Of a stretch of 64,000 bases of DNA, positions 41,612 to 51,648 are shown in pieces. The notes under the pieces are model-generated. The model saw only the letters and a program-made list of their open reading frames with translations. It made no database searches and had not been told where the DNA came from. Numbering within the stretch: position 1 is the stretch's first letter; every line of letters starts with the position of its first letter. The stretch lies in assembly GCF_020687165.1 (NCBI RefSeq), contig NZ_JAJEQC010000001.1; one strand, 5' to 3'. The position numbers were made by a program, and so were the translations under genes. The stretch is from Hominenteromicrobium mulieris. Its GTDB lineage: Bacteria; Bacillota; Clostridia; Oscillospirales; Acutalibacteraceae.

Positions 41612-42148
41612 ATGACCCTCAAAGACAAATTGCCGGACAGGCTGAAATGCTCCCCGCTTCTTACCATGGAGTCGGACAGCGATATCGAGACCATCGCGGA
41701 ATCCATCGTGAGCCTTTCCGATTCAGATGGGGACTTCTTTAAGAAGGCGGAAAAACTTCTTCTGATGGCCTGCCTTGGATATTTAAGGGACTGGTGCGAG
41801 CCTTCCCAGCGTACCGTCGGGAACCTCATCTCCCTCCTCGATGCCGCCCTGCCAAAGGACAACGAGACCCATACCACCCTCGACAACCTTTTCTATGAAA
41901 TGAAGTCCGGGTGCAAGCGCGTGAAATCGGAAGATGGTATCACGACCCTCTGGGAGCCTTCCGTCCTTTCCCGTTGCGACGGTCTCACTCCGCGCGATTC
42001 CAACGGTATTGATGTGTCCGAGGACTTTTCGCTCACCTGCTATGAAGGATTCCGCCACGCGGCCACACGAGAGACGCGCACGAGTATTGTGACCACGCTC
42101 TTGCTTGTGCTGGAAGAAGTGGAAAAGGAGGATGCAGATGGCAAATAG
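41612..42148 (+). CDS. Stand-alone paralogue of the VirD4/TraG all-alpha domain
   Basis: The 178-residue protein has no ATPase motifs. Its stretch DGDFFKKAEKLLLMACLGYL followed by RDW aligns with GDPFWENAEKMLYTALIALL-RDW of the coupling protein encoded next, and SNGIDVSEDFSLTCYEGFRH aligns with GGLSADEDFALMNYKNFKV. These lie in the all-alpha insertion of VirD4 proteins, the part facing the cytoplasm that binds substrates. AAGGAGATAG precedes the ATG and the gene overlaps virD4 by 11 bp, so the two are translationally linked. An adaptor or regulator of the coupling protein is the simplest idea. Confidence 0.62.
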   Translation: MTLKDKLPDRLKCSPLLTMESDSDIETIAESIVSLSDSDGDFFKKAEKLLLMACLGYLRDWCEPSQRTVGNLISLLDAALPKDNETHTTLDNLFYEMKSGCKRVKSEDGITTLWEPSVLSRCDGLTPRDSNGIDVSEDFSLTCYEGFRHAATRETRTSIVTTLLLVLEEVEKEDADGK

Positions 42149-44171
42149 CGCGAACCCGAAAATCAATAAGAAGATTGCCACCTCGGCGCTCGGCACCCTC
42201 GTCATCGCCACGGTCTTTTTCTATCTCGGTGACCGCTATGCCGAAACCCTCGTCACCTATCCGGGGCAGATTTTCGACCATTTGAGCGATGCATTCCTTT
42301 CCATGTGGCAGACCATAAAGGATGCACCGTTTGCCCTCGATATGACCAGTAACTCCTTGCTGTTTGGCGGGGCTTGCTTTCTCATTATCTGGATGATTTG
42401 GCTTCGCTACGTGGCGTTCATCGGAAACTATCGTTCCGGCGAAGAATCCGGTTCCGCCCGCTGGGGCACTTTGAAGGAAGGAAAGAAGTTTAAGGACTTG
42501 CAGACCGAAGATAACAATCTTCTCTTCACCAAGAACTTCGGCCTTGCCCTGCACCGTCCCAAGTTCGACCCGGAATATGACCGCAACCTAAACGTCCTCG
42601 TGGTCGGCGGCTCTGGTTCCGGTAAGACCATTAACTACGTGACCCCGAACATCTGCCAGCTCAACACCAGCTACTTCGTCACCGACCCAAAAGGTACCCT
42701 TCTTAAGGATGCCGGATACCTGTTCACGGACAACGGCTATAAGCTCAAGAGCTTCAATACCATCAACCTTGATGAGTCCATGCACTACAACCCGTTAAAG
42801 TACGTAAAGACGGATACCGATATCCTCTCTTTCGTGAACTGCTTCATTATGAACACGAACCCCGAGGGGAAATCGAGCGGTGACCCGTTCTGGGAGAACG
42901 CGGAGAAGATGCTCTACACGGCGCTCATCGCCTTGTTGCGTGACTGGTTCCCGGCGAAGGACTACAACATGTCCTCACTTCTCACGCTCCTCTCCCTTGC
43001 GGAAGCACGAGAGAACGATGAGAACTTCAAGTCCGCACTTGACCTGATGTTCCTTCAAATCGAGGAGGGCAAGAAGTACAAGCAGAACGACGGCTCTTCT
43101 CCTGACGCTGCGGGAAATGCCGGTCTCTCAAGGAGCTTTGGCACCAAGCAGGCAGATAACGGCTGGTCTTGGGTGCCCAGTAAGTTCAAGCGCAACTCCG
43201 ACGGCGTGAAGCCCGCCGACTGCGGGGGACTTTCCGCCGACGAGGACTTCGCCCTGATGAACTACAAGAACTTCAAGGTGGCCGCAGGCAAGACCTTAAA
43301 ATCCATCCTCATCTCCTGCAACGTGCGCCTTGCGCCCATCGCGACGGACGGCGTGCGCGAGCTTTTGACCTATGACGAGATGGAGATTGACACCCTTGGT
43401 GACCCAGATGCGAAGGTGGCGATTTTCGGCATCCTCTCCGATACCGACAAGACCCTCAGTTTCCTGTTCGCCATCCTCATGTGGCAGACCATCGACCAGC
43501 TGTGCCGAAAAGCCCTTTCGGATTATGGCGGGAAACTCCCGACCCCGGTGCATTTCATCTTCGATGAGTTCGCCAACATCGGCACCATCCCGCAGATTGA
43601 GGAGACCATCGCGGTCACCCGTTCCCGTAACATCGGCATCTCCATCATCCTGCAATCCATGAGCCAGCTGGAAAGCAAATACGATAAGAAGGCGCAGACC
43701 ATCATCGACTGCTGCGACTCGACGCTCTTCCTCGGTGGCAAGTCCAACTCCACCAACAAGGAGATTGCGGAGATGATTGGCAAGCAGACCATCCATCAGA
43801 TGACTTACAACGAGTCTACGGGGCAGTCCTCAAGCGCCAGTAAGAACTTGCAGATTCAGGGTCGTGACCTTATCGACGCAGCAGAAATCGGAAAGATGAG
43901 CCGCTTAAAGGCAATCCTGCTCATCGCCGGTACCAACCCGCTCATGGATGATAAGTACGACCCCCACGCCCATAAGCGATACCGCTATATCGTGGATAAG
44001 CGCAACTGGAAGCGTTTGCATAAGAACTCCTTCGATTTCGAGCGGTATCTGAAAAACGGCTGCGAGCCGTACACCCCCGATGAGGATACGGGTGCAGAGT
44101 TCACGGCATGGAAATGGGCGGCATGGAAAAAATCAAGGAAAGGGCTTCTGGGTAAATTGCTGAACCGGTAG
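42138..44171 (+). CDS. virD4: VirD4/TraG-type conjugation coupling protein
   Basis: The 677-residue membrane ATPase links the relaxosome to the type IV secretion channel. Two N-terminal membrane segments (about 15-32 and 75-95) precede Walker A VVGGSGSGKTINYVTPN (near 155) and Walker B VHFIFDEFANIGTIP (near 473). The all-alpha domain is inserted at about 247-412 and contains SLAEARENDENFKSALDLMF. SRNIGISIILQSMSQL is the usual sensor stretch. The ATG at 42138 follows AAGGAGG and overlaps the upstream gene; the open frame extends 33 bp further without a ribosome site. Confidence 0.95.
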   Translation: MANSANPKINKKIATSALGTLVIATVFFYLGDRYAETLVTYPGQIFDHLSDAFLSMWQTIKDAPFALDMTSNSLLFGGACFLIIWMIWLRYVAFIGNYRSGEESGSARWGTLKEGKKFKDLQTEDNNLLFTKNFGLALHRPKFDPEYDRNLNVLVVGGSGSGKTINYVTPNICQLNTSYFVTDPKGTLLKDAGYLFTDNGYKLKSFNTINLDESMHYNPLKYVKTDTDILSFVNCFIMNTNPEGKSSGDPFWENAEKMLYTALIALLRDWFPAKDYNMSSLLTLLSLAEARENDENFKSALDLMFLQIEEGKKYKQNDGSSPDAAGNAGLSRSFGTKQADNGWSWVPSKFKRNSDGVKPADCGGLSADEDFALMNYKNFKVAAGKTLKSILISCNVRLAPIATDGVRELLTYDEMEIDTLGDPDAKVAIFGILSDTDKTLSFLFAILMWQTIDQLCRKALSDYGGKLPTPVHFIFDEFANIGTIPQIEETIAVTRSRNIGISIILQSMSQLESKYDKKAQTIIDCCDSTLFLGGKSNSTNKEIAEMIGKQTIHQMTYNESTGQSSSASKNLQIQGRDLIDAAEIGKMSRLKAILLIAGTNPLMDDKYDPHAHKRYRYIVDKRNWKRLHKNSFDFERYLKNGCEPYTPDEDTGAEFTAWKWAAWKKSRKGLLGKLLNR

Positions 44172-44235
44172 TCACTTATAATTAAGAGAAATGCCACGCG
44201 AAAAAGGCAGAAAGGGGACGAATGGAGGAAGGAAC

Positions 44236-44430
44236 TTGGAAACACTCGTCAAACTCGCCGCCCCGGCGATAGGAACCGCTGCGGGCGCATTCACCGTCGT
44301 GGGAATCATCTATCTTGGGATGACCCTCGCGGGACTTCTTCGCGGCGGGGGCGGGGAGATACGCAAAGCCGTTGCAATCATCGTCGCGGGGCTTACCTGT
44401 ATCGCCTTTGCCCATCTGTACGGTTACTAG
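44236..44430 (+). CDS. Small two-helix membrane protein, VirB2/Maff2-like
   Basis: The 64-residue protein starts at a TTG after GGAGGAAGGAAC. Two hydrophobic helices (AAPAIGTAAGAFTVVGIIYL, and the AVAIIVAGLTCIAFAHLY end) flank a polar loop with GGGGEIRK. The same layout, with GGGGQ in the loop, is in the next gene. Small proteins like this between VirD4 and PrgI in Tn1549-like elements are Maff2/VirB2-type candidates for a pilus or channel subunit. Name by position and topology only. Confidence 0.6.
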   Translation: METLVKLAAPAIGTAAGAFTVVGIIYLGMTLAGLLRGGGGEIRKAVAIIVAGLTCIAFAHLYGY

Positions 44431-44459
44431 AAAACAAGTAAACAAGAAAGGAATCAACC

Positions 44460-44684
44460 ATGCTGGAAAACGTGAAAAACCTTCTCTCTGATGGTGTGAC
44501 CGCCCTCGGCGGCATCCTCATCGTCTTCGGCCTTGTGAACCTTGGCCTTACCATCAAGGACGGTATGCAGGGCGGCGGCGGTCAGCTCTCCGGTGCCCTC
44601 GCCATGATTATCGGCGGTGCCATCGTCGTGGGTGCTGCCGTGTACTTCAAGACCGGTATCAACTGGGGTTCCCTCGCGGGTTAG
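44460..44684 (+). CDS. Maff2-family small membrane protein
   Basis: The 74-residue protein has two membrane helices (VTALGGILIVFGLVNLGLTI and ALAMIIGGAIVVGAAVYF) joined by a glycine-rich turn (GMQGGGGQLSG), the Maff2 layout of conjugative elements. It is probably a VirB2-like subunit and likely a paralogue of the preceding gene. AAGAAAGGAATC precedes the ATG. It leads directly into prgI. Confidence 0.75.
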   Translation: MLENVKNLLSDGVTALGGILIVFGLVNLGLTIKDGMQGGGGQLSGALAMIIGGAIVVGAAVYFKTGINWGSLAG

Positions 44685-44702
44685 AAAGGAGCGATATCTA
44701 AC

Positions 44703-45140
44703 ATGCTCTCTGTAGCAGTACACAAGGATATCGCCGAGTATCAGCCCAAAATCGTAGGCAAGATGACCATGCGCACCCTGGTATCCATCACGGGTGCGCT
44801 TTCTGTCTCGGTACTTGCCGGGCTTTACATCTACTTCGTTTTGGGGCTGAACGTCAGCGATTGCACCTATTTTATCTACGCCGTCTCGTTGCCGTTTTGG
44901 TGCGTGGGCTTCGTGAAGCCCTGCGGGATGCCCTTCGAGCAGTTTGCGCCGCTTTGGCTTAAGGCAAACTTCACGAACGACCGCATCTTCTACAAGCCGT
45001 CCATGCGTCTTGCGGGACTTCTCTCTGAGTCGGAAAACAGCAAGCAGAAAGGAACTATCTATGGAAAACACTACCGAAAGCAGGGAAACCTTCGCGGCAT
45101 CGAATCCTACTCCCCAAGGGCAGGACGGGTCATCTCTTAA
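44703..45140 (+). CDS. prgI: PrgI-family (VirB3-like) membrane protein
   Basis: The 145-residue protein has the PrgI pattern: a short basic N-terminus (VAVHKDIAEYQPKIVGKMTM), two membrane helices (about 24-42 and 55-70), then FVKPCGMPFEQFAPLWLKAN and a soluble tail. PrgI/VirB3 sits at the base of the channel with VirB4. GAAAGGAG precedes the ATG. Its 3' end overlaps the virB4 start by about 80 bp in another frame, an arrangement that couples their translation. Confidence 0.85.
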   Translation: MLSVAVHKDIAEYQPKIVGKMTMRTLVSITGALSVSVLAGLYIYFVLGLNVSDCTYFIYAVSLPFWCVGFVKPCGMPFEQFAPLWLKANFTNDRIFYKPSMRLAGLLSESENSKQKGTIYGKHYRKQGNLRGIESYSPRAGRVIS

Positions 45141-47817
45141 CGCCGCATTTGACGTGGACGCGTTCGTCCACGCATCCGGTGACGGGTTCGGGAACACCGC
45201 GCCCCTGCGCTCCGATACCGGCGCTATCGACATGGATGCCATCTCTCAGGTCGCACACGTCACGCAGGGTGCCGGAAAGCTGACCCGAAAGGAGAAGAAG
45301 CACGCCAAGCGCGAGATGAAGCGCAGGAAAAAGGAAGCCAAGAAGGCCGAGAAGGAAGCGAAAAAGACCTACAGCTCCATCAAGTCCCAGTTAAAGGACA
45401 GGGACAAGGAGCTGTCCGATAAGATGGCCGATGCCAGAAAGAAGCGCGACTCCGCGAAGGACGTGGTGAACTACATCGGCTACAACAAGATGTATCAGGA
45501 CGGCATCTGTGAGGTGGAGGAGGGAATGTTTTCCTCTTCCATCGCCTTCGATGACACCAGTTACCACTCGGTGCGCGATGAGCAGCAGAAAGCCATGTTC
45601 TCCGCCATCACCCGCCTTTACGACCAGTTCGGTGCGGATACGCTCGTGCAGATGAGCGTCATCAACACGCCGCTCCTCAAGGAAGAGGTCGGTCACCGCA
45701 AGTTCTTCGACCCGGAGCGTCAGGCAAACGATGCTGCAAGGAACGACGCGCAGGTGTTCAACAACATCCTGAACGATAAGGTGAAGGAGGGGGTCAGCAA
45801 CATCCGCAGGAACCGCTACCTCACCTATTCCGTGACGGCGGACACCGCAGAAGATGCAGCGCGTCAGCTCTCCCGTATCGAGGTCGAATCCTCCCGCATC
45901 CTAAACTCCATCGGCAGCAAGGCACACCTTATGAACGGCACCCAGCGCCTTTCTGTCATCCATTCACTCCTGAACCCCTATAAGCCGTTCCTGTTCGATT
46001 ACCAGCGCGATATTTCCGCCAAGCGCTTACAGACTACCAAGGACTGCATCGCACCGACACAGATTGATTTCCGCCCGGACGGCCACTATAACGACTGCGT
46101 AAAACTCGATAACGGGGTCTACGCACAGGTACTCGTGATGAAGAAGTTCGGCTCGGAACTTTCCGACCGCGCACTTGCCGACATGGCAGACCTTCCTATC
46201 CCCATGGCTATCACGTGGTACGTGCAGCCCATGGATAAATCCAAGGCTATCAATTACGTGCGCACCCGTTCCGCATGGATTGACAAGGAAATCATCGAGG
46301 AACAGCGCTCGGCAGTGAACAAAGGCTATGACTATTCCATCCTCCCGCAGGAGCTGAAATACTCCAAGGAGGAGACGGAGGACGTGCTCGACCACTTGCA
46401 GAACAAGAACCAGCGTCTCTATGTCTTCACGGGACTTGTCTACACCTACGCGGAGAGCAAGGAAGCGCTGGATACGCAGGTACTTCGCATCATCTCCACG
46501 GCACGTCAGAACTCCATCGAGCTTGACACCTATGACTATCGCCAGCGTCAGGGACTTAATTCCATCCTCCCGCTCGGCCATAACCACGTGGAAATCTCCC
46601 GCATGTTCACCACGGCGCAGGTTTCCATCCTCGTGCCGTTTGCCACGCAGGAACTTGACGATGCAGGCGGCAACTTCTACGGCCAGAACAAGCACAGCCG
46701 CAACCTCGTGGTCTGCAACCGCAAGAAGCTCACCTCGCCGATGGGCTTCGTCTGCGGCAAGACCGGCTCCGGTAAGGGTATGTTCACCAAGACCGAGATG
46801 ACGGGCACCATCTTCTCCAATCCGACGGACGAGATTTACGTCATCGACCGCGCAGGCGAGTACACCGCTATCGCCGAACGCTACGGCGGCAGCACCTACC
46901 ACTTCGGCGTGGGTACCGGAACCCATCTGAACCCCTTCGATACGGTATCCGTGGAACACATGACGAGAAACGAGCAGATTGCGTTCAAGGTGGACGCGAT
47001 GTTAGCTCAGGCGGGCGCTTCCGCTGCCGAAGCCGGGTCGAACTTCTCTGAGGTTGACCAGTCACTCGTACAGCGCTGCACCGAGCTTGCCTTCCAGAAG
47101 GCCGCAGAGCGCGGAGACAATCTTCCGCCGACCTTACAGGACTTCTACGATGCCGCGAACGAGCAGCCGGAGGAGCAGGCACAGGTCATCGCACTCCGTT
47201 ACGAGCGATTCGTGAAGGGTTCCATGAACTTCTTCAACCATCAGAGCAACGTCGATTTCAACACCCGCATCGTGGACTTCAACCTGAAAGACCTGCCGGA
47301 TTCCATGCTGGTCTTCGCCCTCATCAATGTCTGCGAAGCCGTCCGCAACCGCATGTACTTCAATGCAAAGCGAAACGTCCGCACATGGCTCTACGTCGAG
47401 GAGATGCAGAGTATGTTCGCGTACCCGACGGTACTTAACTACTTCTCCCGCTTCTCGAATGAGGGTCGAAAATTCGGACTTTTGCTGACAGGTATCAGTC
47501 AGAACGCCACGGCGATGCTCGCCAACGAAGCGGCGCGAAATATCGTCCTTAACGCGGACTTCCTCATGCTTCTCAAGCAGTCCCCGTTCGACCGTATGAA
47601 GTGGGCGGAGCTTCTGAACCTGTCCGAGCAGGAGGAGGAATGCATCGACGAGTCCGCAGAGCCGGGTGACGGCCTGCTCATCGCAGGTAACGCCCGCGTG
47701 CCGATTCGCGGCAAGTTCCCGTCCGGCAACGTTCTCTATGACCTGTTCTCCACGAACCCCAATGAGACGAAGAAGACGGGGCTTGGGGGCAAGAAAGATG
47801 CAAAACCCGTTATCTAG
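45061..47817 (+). CDS. virB4: VirB4/TraE-type conjugation ATPase
   Basis: The 918-residue ATPase drives assembly and transport by the type IV channel. The start MENTTESRETFAASN has AGAAAGGAAC upstream and lies inside prgI. A charged coiled coil rich in Lys/Glu covers about 75-125. Walker A is VCGKTGSGKGMFTKTEM (near 563), with DEIYVIDRAGEYTAIAERYG following, and the Walker B position is RTWLYVEEMQSMFAYPT. The FLMLLKQSPFDR stretch is typical. It is longer at the N-terminus than the usual 800 residues because of the coiled coil. Confidence 0.94.
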   Translation: MENTTESRETFAASNPTPQGQDGSSLNAAFDVDAFVHASGDGFGNTAPLRSDTGAIDMDAISQVAHVTQGAGKLTRKEKKHAKREMKRRKKEAKKAEKEAKKTYSSIKSQLKDRDKELSDKMADARKKRDSAKDVVNYIGYNKMYQDGICEVEEGMFSSSIAFDDTSYHSVRDEQQKAMFSAITRLYDQFGADTLVQMSVINTPLLKEEVGHRKFFDPERQANDAARNDAQVFNNILNDKVKEGVSNIRRNRYLTYSVTADTAEDAARQLSRIEVESSRILNSIGSKAHLMNGTQRLSVIHSLLNPYKPFLFDYQRDISAKRLQTTKDCIAPTQIDFRPDGHYNDCVKLDNGVYAQVLVMKKFGSELSDRALADMADLPIPMAITWYVQPMDKSKAINYVRTRSAWIDKEIIEEQRSAVNKGYDYSILPQELKYSKEETEDVLDHLQNKNQRLYVFTGLVYTYAESKEALDTQVLRIISTARQNSIELDTYDYRQRQGLNSILPLGHNHVEISRMFTTAQVSILVPFATQELDDAGGNFYGQNKHSRNLVVCNRKKLTSPMGFVCGKTGSGKGMFTKTEMTGTIFSNPTDEIYVIDRAGEYTAIAERYGGSTYHFGVGTGTHLNPFDTVSVEHMTRNEQIAFKVDAMLAQAGASAAEAGSNFSEVDQSLVQRCTELAFQKAAERGDNLPPTLQDFYDAANEQPEEQAQVIALRYERFVKGSMNFFNHQSNVDFNTRIVDFNLKDLPDSMLVFALINVCEAVRNRMYFNAKRNVRTWLYVEEMQSMFAYPTVLNYFSRFSNEGRKFGLLLTGISQNATAMLANEAARNIVLNADFLMLLKQSPFDRMKWAELLNLSEQEEECIDESAEPGDGLLIAGNARVPIRGKFPSGNVLYDLFSTNPNETKKTGLGGKKDAKPVI

Positions 47818-47858
47818 CAACCCAGTAAGAAGACCCCGGAAAGGACGGTGAACGTCAG

Positions 47859-49631
47859 ATGAAGGCTTCGGATTTCACGACCGGCGGAAACGACCGTGAG
47901 AAAGCCATGAGTAATCTCCTCAAGACCGAAAAGACGGATGCCGTCAATACCGGTCTGGTGGAAAAGGCAGATAAGAGCGCCAAAGCCTTAAAGGGTGACC
48001 TCTATTCCGTCGGCAAGAAGGGCACGCACGGCGCGGGAAGTACCGCCCTCGATGCCATCGCAAGGAAACGTAAGAAGACTTCTGCCGCCGATGCCCTTGA
48101 CAGAAAATCCCGTAGCCAGATAACCGAAAAAAATGCCCTCACGAAAAAGGTGCAGTCTCGCCACAATCTGAATAAGAGCCTGAAACATGGTGCAAAGGGT
48201 GTAGCCGCAAAAGCTGCCCACAACGCTCTCAAAGACTCCGAGCTGGAAGGCACGGACGATTTGGTCGCAACCACGCACACCGGCGCGAAACTTGCCGGAA
48301 AGGCGAGAAAGCACCTTCGTTCCGGTAAGGATGCACTTGAAAAGAAAGACTCCCTCGGTGCCCTCTCGGAAAAGAAATACCGCACCGAGAAACTGGATAA
48401 GAAAGCTGCCCAGAAGCGGATGCAGTTCTCCAAGTATTTCCATAGGAACGTCTACGAGAATGCTGCGGCGCAAGCGGGAAAGAAAAAGGCGCTCACGGTT
48501 CTTTCCGGTGGCATCAAGGGAATGCTTTCATCACTTGCCGGTGCCATCTCCCAATTCTTTCCACTCATCATTGCCTTCATCTTGGCCTTCGGCCTGATTT
48601 CCGTTGTCGGTGGAGGTGCCGCCGATGAGGAGCAAAAGAGCGCATCGCTTGACGGGATGCCCGCATGGGTCACCTACGACCTCGTGCTCGCGTGCCTGAA
48701 CGCCCACGAGCAGTACGGATATCCCGCTTCGGCACTCCTCGGCCAGATGATGATTGAGAACGGCACCTCGGACTCCGGTTCCGACCTCGGGCGGCTGTAC
48801 CACAACTACGGCGGCGTGAAATATGCCGGTTATGACTACGGCGGACTCATCACGGGTTCCGTTAAAATGCTCACCACCGAATACAGTGCTTCCGGCTCTG
48901 CCTACAAGACCTACGCGGATTTCGCCGTCTTCAAAGACGATGATTCGTACATGAAGTACCGGTGTGAGCATCTTTACAAGCAGTCCAACTACACCCGCGT
49001 TGCCGATTACCAGAAGGCCATCGACACCAACAACTCCGAACTCTTCCTGCGTGCCCTCGGCGAGGGCGGGTACTACACCGCGTCGCAGGACAGCTATATC
49101 GCCCAGTACCGTTCCATCTGCCAAGCCTATCCGCTCGTTGCGCAGCTTGACTCCATGACCGCAGAGGAGTTCAAGAATCGGTACTCCGGCACCACCCTCA
49201 TTCCCGGTGGCGGGCAGGACTACCAGAGCGCCGACCAGTGGCAGAAGGATATCGTGAATGCCTGCTCGCAGACTCCGTGGCCGGGAGCCAACCTTTGCGC
49301 CACATGGACAACAAGGGTCTATGCAAGAGCCGGTCATCCCGTCGGTGGCAACGGCAATACGCAGCTCGGCAATCAGGGATACGGTGCCAATTACAGCCAG
49401 AAACGCGCCACCACCGACCTCTCCCAGATAAAGGTAGGAATGCTCATCTCCGCCCAATACGGCTCCAACACCCCCGCCGGTAACGCTTACGGGCACGTCG
49501 GCATCTATATCGGTGACGGCAAGGTCATGGATAGCATTTACTCCGGTCTGCGCACCATCTCCCTGTCCGATTGGGTTTCCCAAAACGGAAGAGGATGGGT
49601 TGTCTGCGGCTATCCATGGGACTGGCGCTAG
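47859..49631 (+). CDS. Membrane-anchored two-domain peptidoglycan hydrolase (glucosaminidase plus CHAP/NlpC-like)
   Basis: The 590-residue protein is the VirB1-like wall-opening enzyme. Residues 1-230 are highly basic and would be cytoplasmic; one membrane segment (FPLIIAFILAFGLISVVGGG, about 235-255) follows. An outside GH73-type glucosaminidase domain (about 275-430) has ALLGQMMIENGTS with Glu in the expected position. The C-terminal domain (about 475-590) has the cysteine in GANLCATWTTRVYAR (near 480) and histidine in NAYGHVGIYIGDG (near 546). So it can cut both glycan and peptide. Such bifunctional enzymes are regular parts of Gram-positive conjugation systems. Confidence 0.87.
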   Translation: MKASDFTTGGNDREKAMSNLLKTEKTDAVNTGLVEKADKSAKALKGDLYSVGKKGTHGAGSTALDAIARKRKKTSAADALDRKSRSQITEKNALTKKVQSRHNLNKSLKHGAKGVAAKAAHNALKDSELEGTDDLVATTHTGAKLAGKARKHLRSGKDALEKKDSLGALSEKKYRTEKLDKKAAQKRMQFSKYFHRNVYENAAAQAGKKKALTVLSGGIKGMLSSLAGAISQFFPLIIAFILAFGLISVVGGGAADEEQKSASLDGMPAWVTYDLVLACLNAHEQYGYPASALLGQMMIENGTSDSGSDLGRLYHNYGGVKYAGYDYGGLITGSVKMLTTEYSASGSAYKTYADFAVFKDDDSYMKYRCEHLYKQSNYTRVADYQKAIDTNNSELFLRALGEGGYYTASQDSYIAQYRSICQAYPLVAQLDSMTAEEFKNRYSGTTLIPGGGQDYQSADQWQKDIVNACSQTPWPGANLCATWTTRVYARAGHPVGGNGNTQLGNQGYGANYSQKRATTDLSQIKVGMLISAQYGSNTPAGNAYGHVGIYIGDGKVMDSIYSGLRTISLSDWVSQNGRGWVVCGYPWDWR

Positions 49632-49653
49632 GAAACCAGAAAGGATACCTGCT

Positions 49654-50517
49654 ATGAAGAAACTGAAAGCATGGATGGCGGAACACAAGAAGTTTTCCGT
49701 CATCGCCCTGTGCCTGCTCCTGATGTTCACCTGCGGCTCTGCCATGAGCGCCATCAACGTGTCGCATCACCGCGCGGAAACCGCAAAGGAGCAGAACGCA
49801 GGAAATAACACGGACACTACCACAGCCGCTGAGAAGAAGACGAAGGAGGAAACCGGGAAAGTGGAGCTTACCGATGCCCAGAAGGAAATCATCAAGGGAT
49901 ACGATTCCGATACCAAGGAACTCATCGACACCCTCTCCTCTTCCGTCTGGTCGGTAAGCGAGGGGCGCTACACCCTCAAGTTTGCCGATGACTCCTACGT
50001 GGAAACGGTGAACGGAACCCCGACCGTCCATAGTTACGCCATCTCCCGCGTGGAAAAGACCTCCGATGGGTACGGCGGCTCTCTCTATACCATCGTCTTC
50101 GAGACCGATACCGGCACCCATATCGTGACCTACACGGACGGCAGTGGCGCTGCGGTGAACTCCGATTCTAAGACCCCCGGTGAGAACACCATCTCCACCC
50201 TTACAAGCTCTACGATGTTCGCTCAGAAAAACACCGCATATGAGCGTGCCGAAGCGGTGGCAAACATTACCGTGAAGGGCATGAACAGCGAGGTCACGAA
50301 ACTCTTCGGCGGGGATGAGAAGGCCGTCACCACCGCCCTCTCCAAGTGGTGCGCCGTCCATTACCCTTCTGTCACCGAAGCTACATGGCAGAAAGTCGTG
50401 AACCTCGACTATGAGAACGGGGTCATCACCACGGACTTCAAGCTCAACGACACAAACTCTGTTTCCATCACCTGCGTTTACGAGCAGTCCACGGGCGAGT
50501 TCTCCTTCGAGGGCTAG
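49654..50517 (+). CDS. Anchored conjugation protein of unknown fold (VirB8 position)
   Basis: The 287-residue protein starts MKKLKAWMAEHKKFSVIALC behind AGAAAGGA. One hydrophobic N-terminal helix (about 14-34) is followed by a polar, partly disordered linker and an exported domain (about 70-287). The helix end reads LLMFTCGSA; the cysteine lacks a proper lipobox, so membrane anchoring by the helix is more likely than lipidation. Placement between the wall hydrolase and the VirB6-like protein suggests a channel component such as VirB8/TcpC, but I see no diagnostic motif. Confidence 0.5.
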   Translation: MKKLKAWMAEHKKFSVIALCLLLMFTCGSAMSAINVSHHRAETAKEQNAGNNTDTTTAAEKKTKEETGKVELTDAQKEIIKGYDSDTKELIDTLSSSVWSVSEGRYTLKFADDSYVETVNGTPTVHSYAISRVEKTSDGYGGSLYTIVFETDTGTHIVTYTDGSGAAVNSDSKTPGENTISTLTSSTMFAQKNTAYERAEAVANITVKGMNSEVTKLFGGDEKAVTTALSKWCAVHYPSVTEATWQKVVNLDYENGVITTDFKLNDTNSVSITCVYEQSTGEFSFEG

Positions 50518-50551
50518 GGCAGCATCGCCATGCAGGCAGAAAGGAATCTCT

Positions 50552-51616
50552 ATGAATGAACAACTGACTTTACAATCCACACAGCATGAGGAGACGAAGA
50601 CGGTTCCCCTGCGCAGGAGAAAGGCTTGTCTCGCGGGCACATTCGCGCTCTTCGCTGCCTGCGCACTCGTGCTCCTCATTCCCCATCCGGCCTATGCGGG
50701 TATCATCGGGGACTTCCTTGATATCCCCAACATGATTAAAACGTGGCTTCTGCAAATCGCTGCCACGCTCTTCAATACCTATTTCGGTGTCATCAACCAG
50801 ACGCTTGATGCGAAGTTCATTTCCGGGCCGTTCAACGAGCTTTTCGGAACAACCGAGCCGTATGGCGTGGTAAAAGACTTCTATCAGGCCGGGGTCATCC
50901 CCGTTGCCCATGCCATCCTAGGTCTCTTCATGCTGATGCAACTCATCAAGATTAGCCAGCGCATCGACGCGACGAGCACCCTTCCCGCCGTGAAGGATAT
51001 CGTATTCCTCGTGGTGACCTACTGCATCCTCAGCTACTTCATCGACAACGCCCTCGACCTCGTTTCCGCCATCTACAGCATCTTCAACGACCTCGTTGGT
51101 AACGTGTCGGACAAGCTGCAATCGAAAAACTGGTATGAACCCGGAATCAAGATGACCAAGGACGATGCGGCCGATGCCACGTTCGGCGGATGCTTCCTCC
51201 TTTTGATTTTCGGACTCATTTCATGGGCGGTCGGACTCTCTTTTTATGCGGTCTCAATGGTCGTTGCCCTCGGCCGTTCCGTTCAGCTCTATGTCTATGC
51301 CGCCTTCTCTCCGATTCCCATTTCCCTTCTTGGCTTCGAGGAGACGAAGCAAATCGGAATCGGTTACCTCAAGAACTTTGCGGCAGCAGCCCTCGCAGGC
51401 GTGGTCATGGTTCTTATCCTCTACCTCTACCCGCATCTTGTGACCGCCCTCGCGGTTTCCGGTGGATTGGGAAAGGCTGAGATGCTTGGTCTCGCACAGG
51501 GCGTAGAAACATTCGACTCATTCGGTGTCATCATCAAGACTATCGCCGTTCTCATCACGACCATGATGGGTCTTGTAAAGTCCGGCTCTTGGGCGAAGGA
51601 AATCCTCGGCGCGTAG
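50552..51616 (+). CDS. VirB6/TrbL-like polytopic membrane protein
   Basis: The 354-residue protein has a signal-like N-terminus ending LLIPHPAYAG (about 50) and at least six further hydrophobic segments, among them VIPVAHAILGLFMLMQLIKI, the VFLVVTYCILSYFI helix and AAAALAGVVMVLILYLYPHL. This topology and the position in the operon fit the TrbL/VirB6 inner-membrane channel protein. GCAGAAAGGAATC precedes the ATG. A hairpin (51649-51677) follows the gene. Confidence 0.75.
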   Translation: MNEQLTLQSTQHEETKTVPLRRRKACLAGTFALFAACALVLLIPHPAYAGIIGDFLDIPNMIKTWLLQIAATLFNTYFGVINQTLDAKFISGPFNELFGTTEPYGVVKDFYQAGVIPVAHAILGLFMLMQLIKISQRIDATSTLPAVKDIVFLVVTYCILSYFIDNALDLVSAIYSIFNDLVGNVSDKLQSKNWYEPGIKMTKDDAADATFGGCFLLLIFGLISWAVGLSFYAVSMVVALGRSVQLYVYAAFSPIPISLLGFEETKQIGIGYLKNFAAAALAGVVMVLILYLYPHLVTALAVSGGLGKAEMLGLAQGVETFDSFGVIIKTIAVLITTMMGLVKSGSWAKEILGA

Positions 51617-51648
51617 ACGCTTACCGAAAACCTGCTACCGCTCACCGA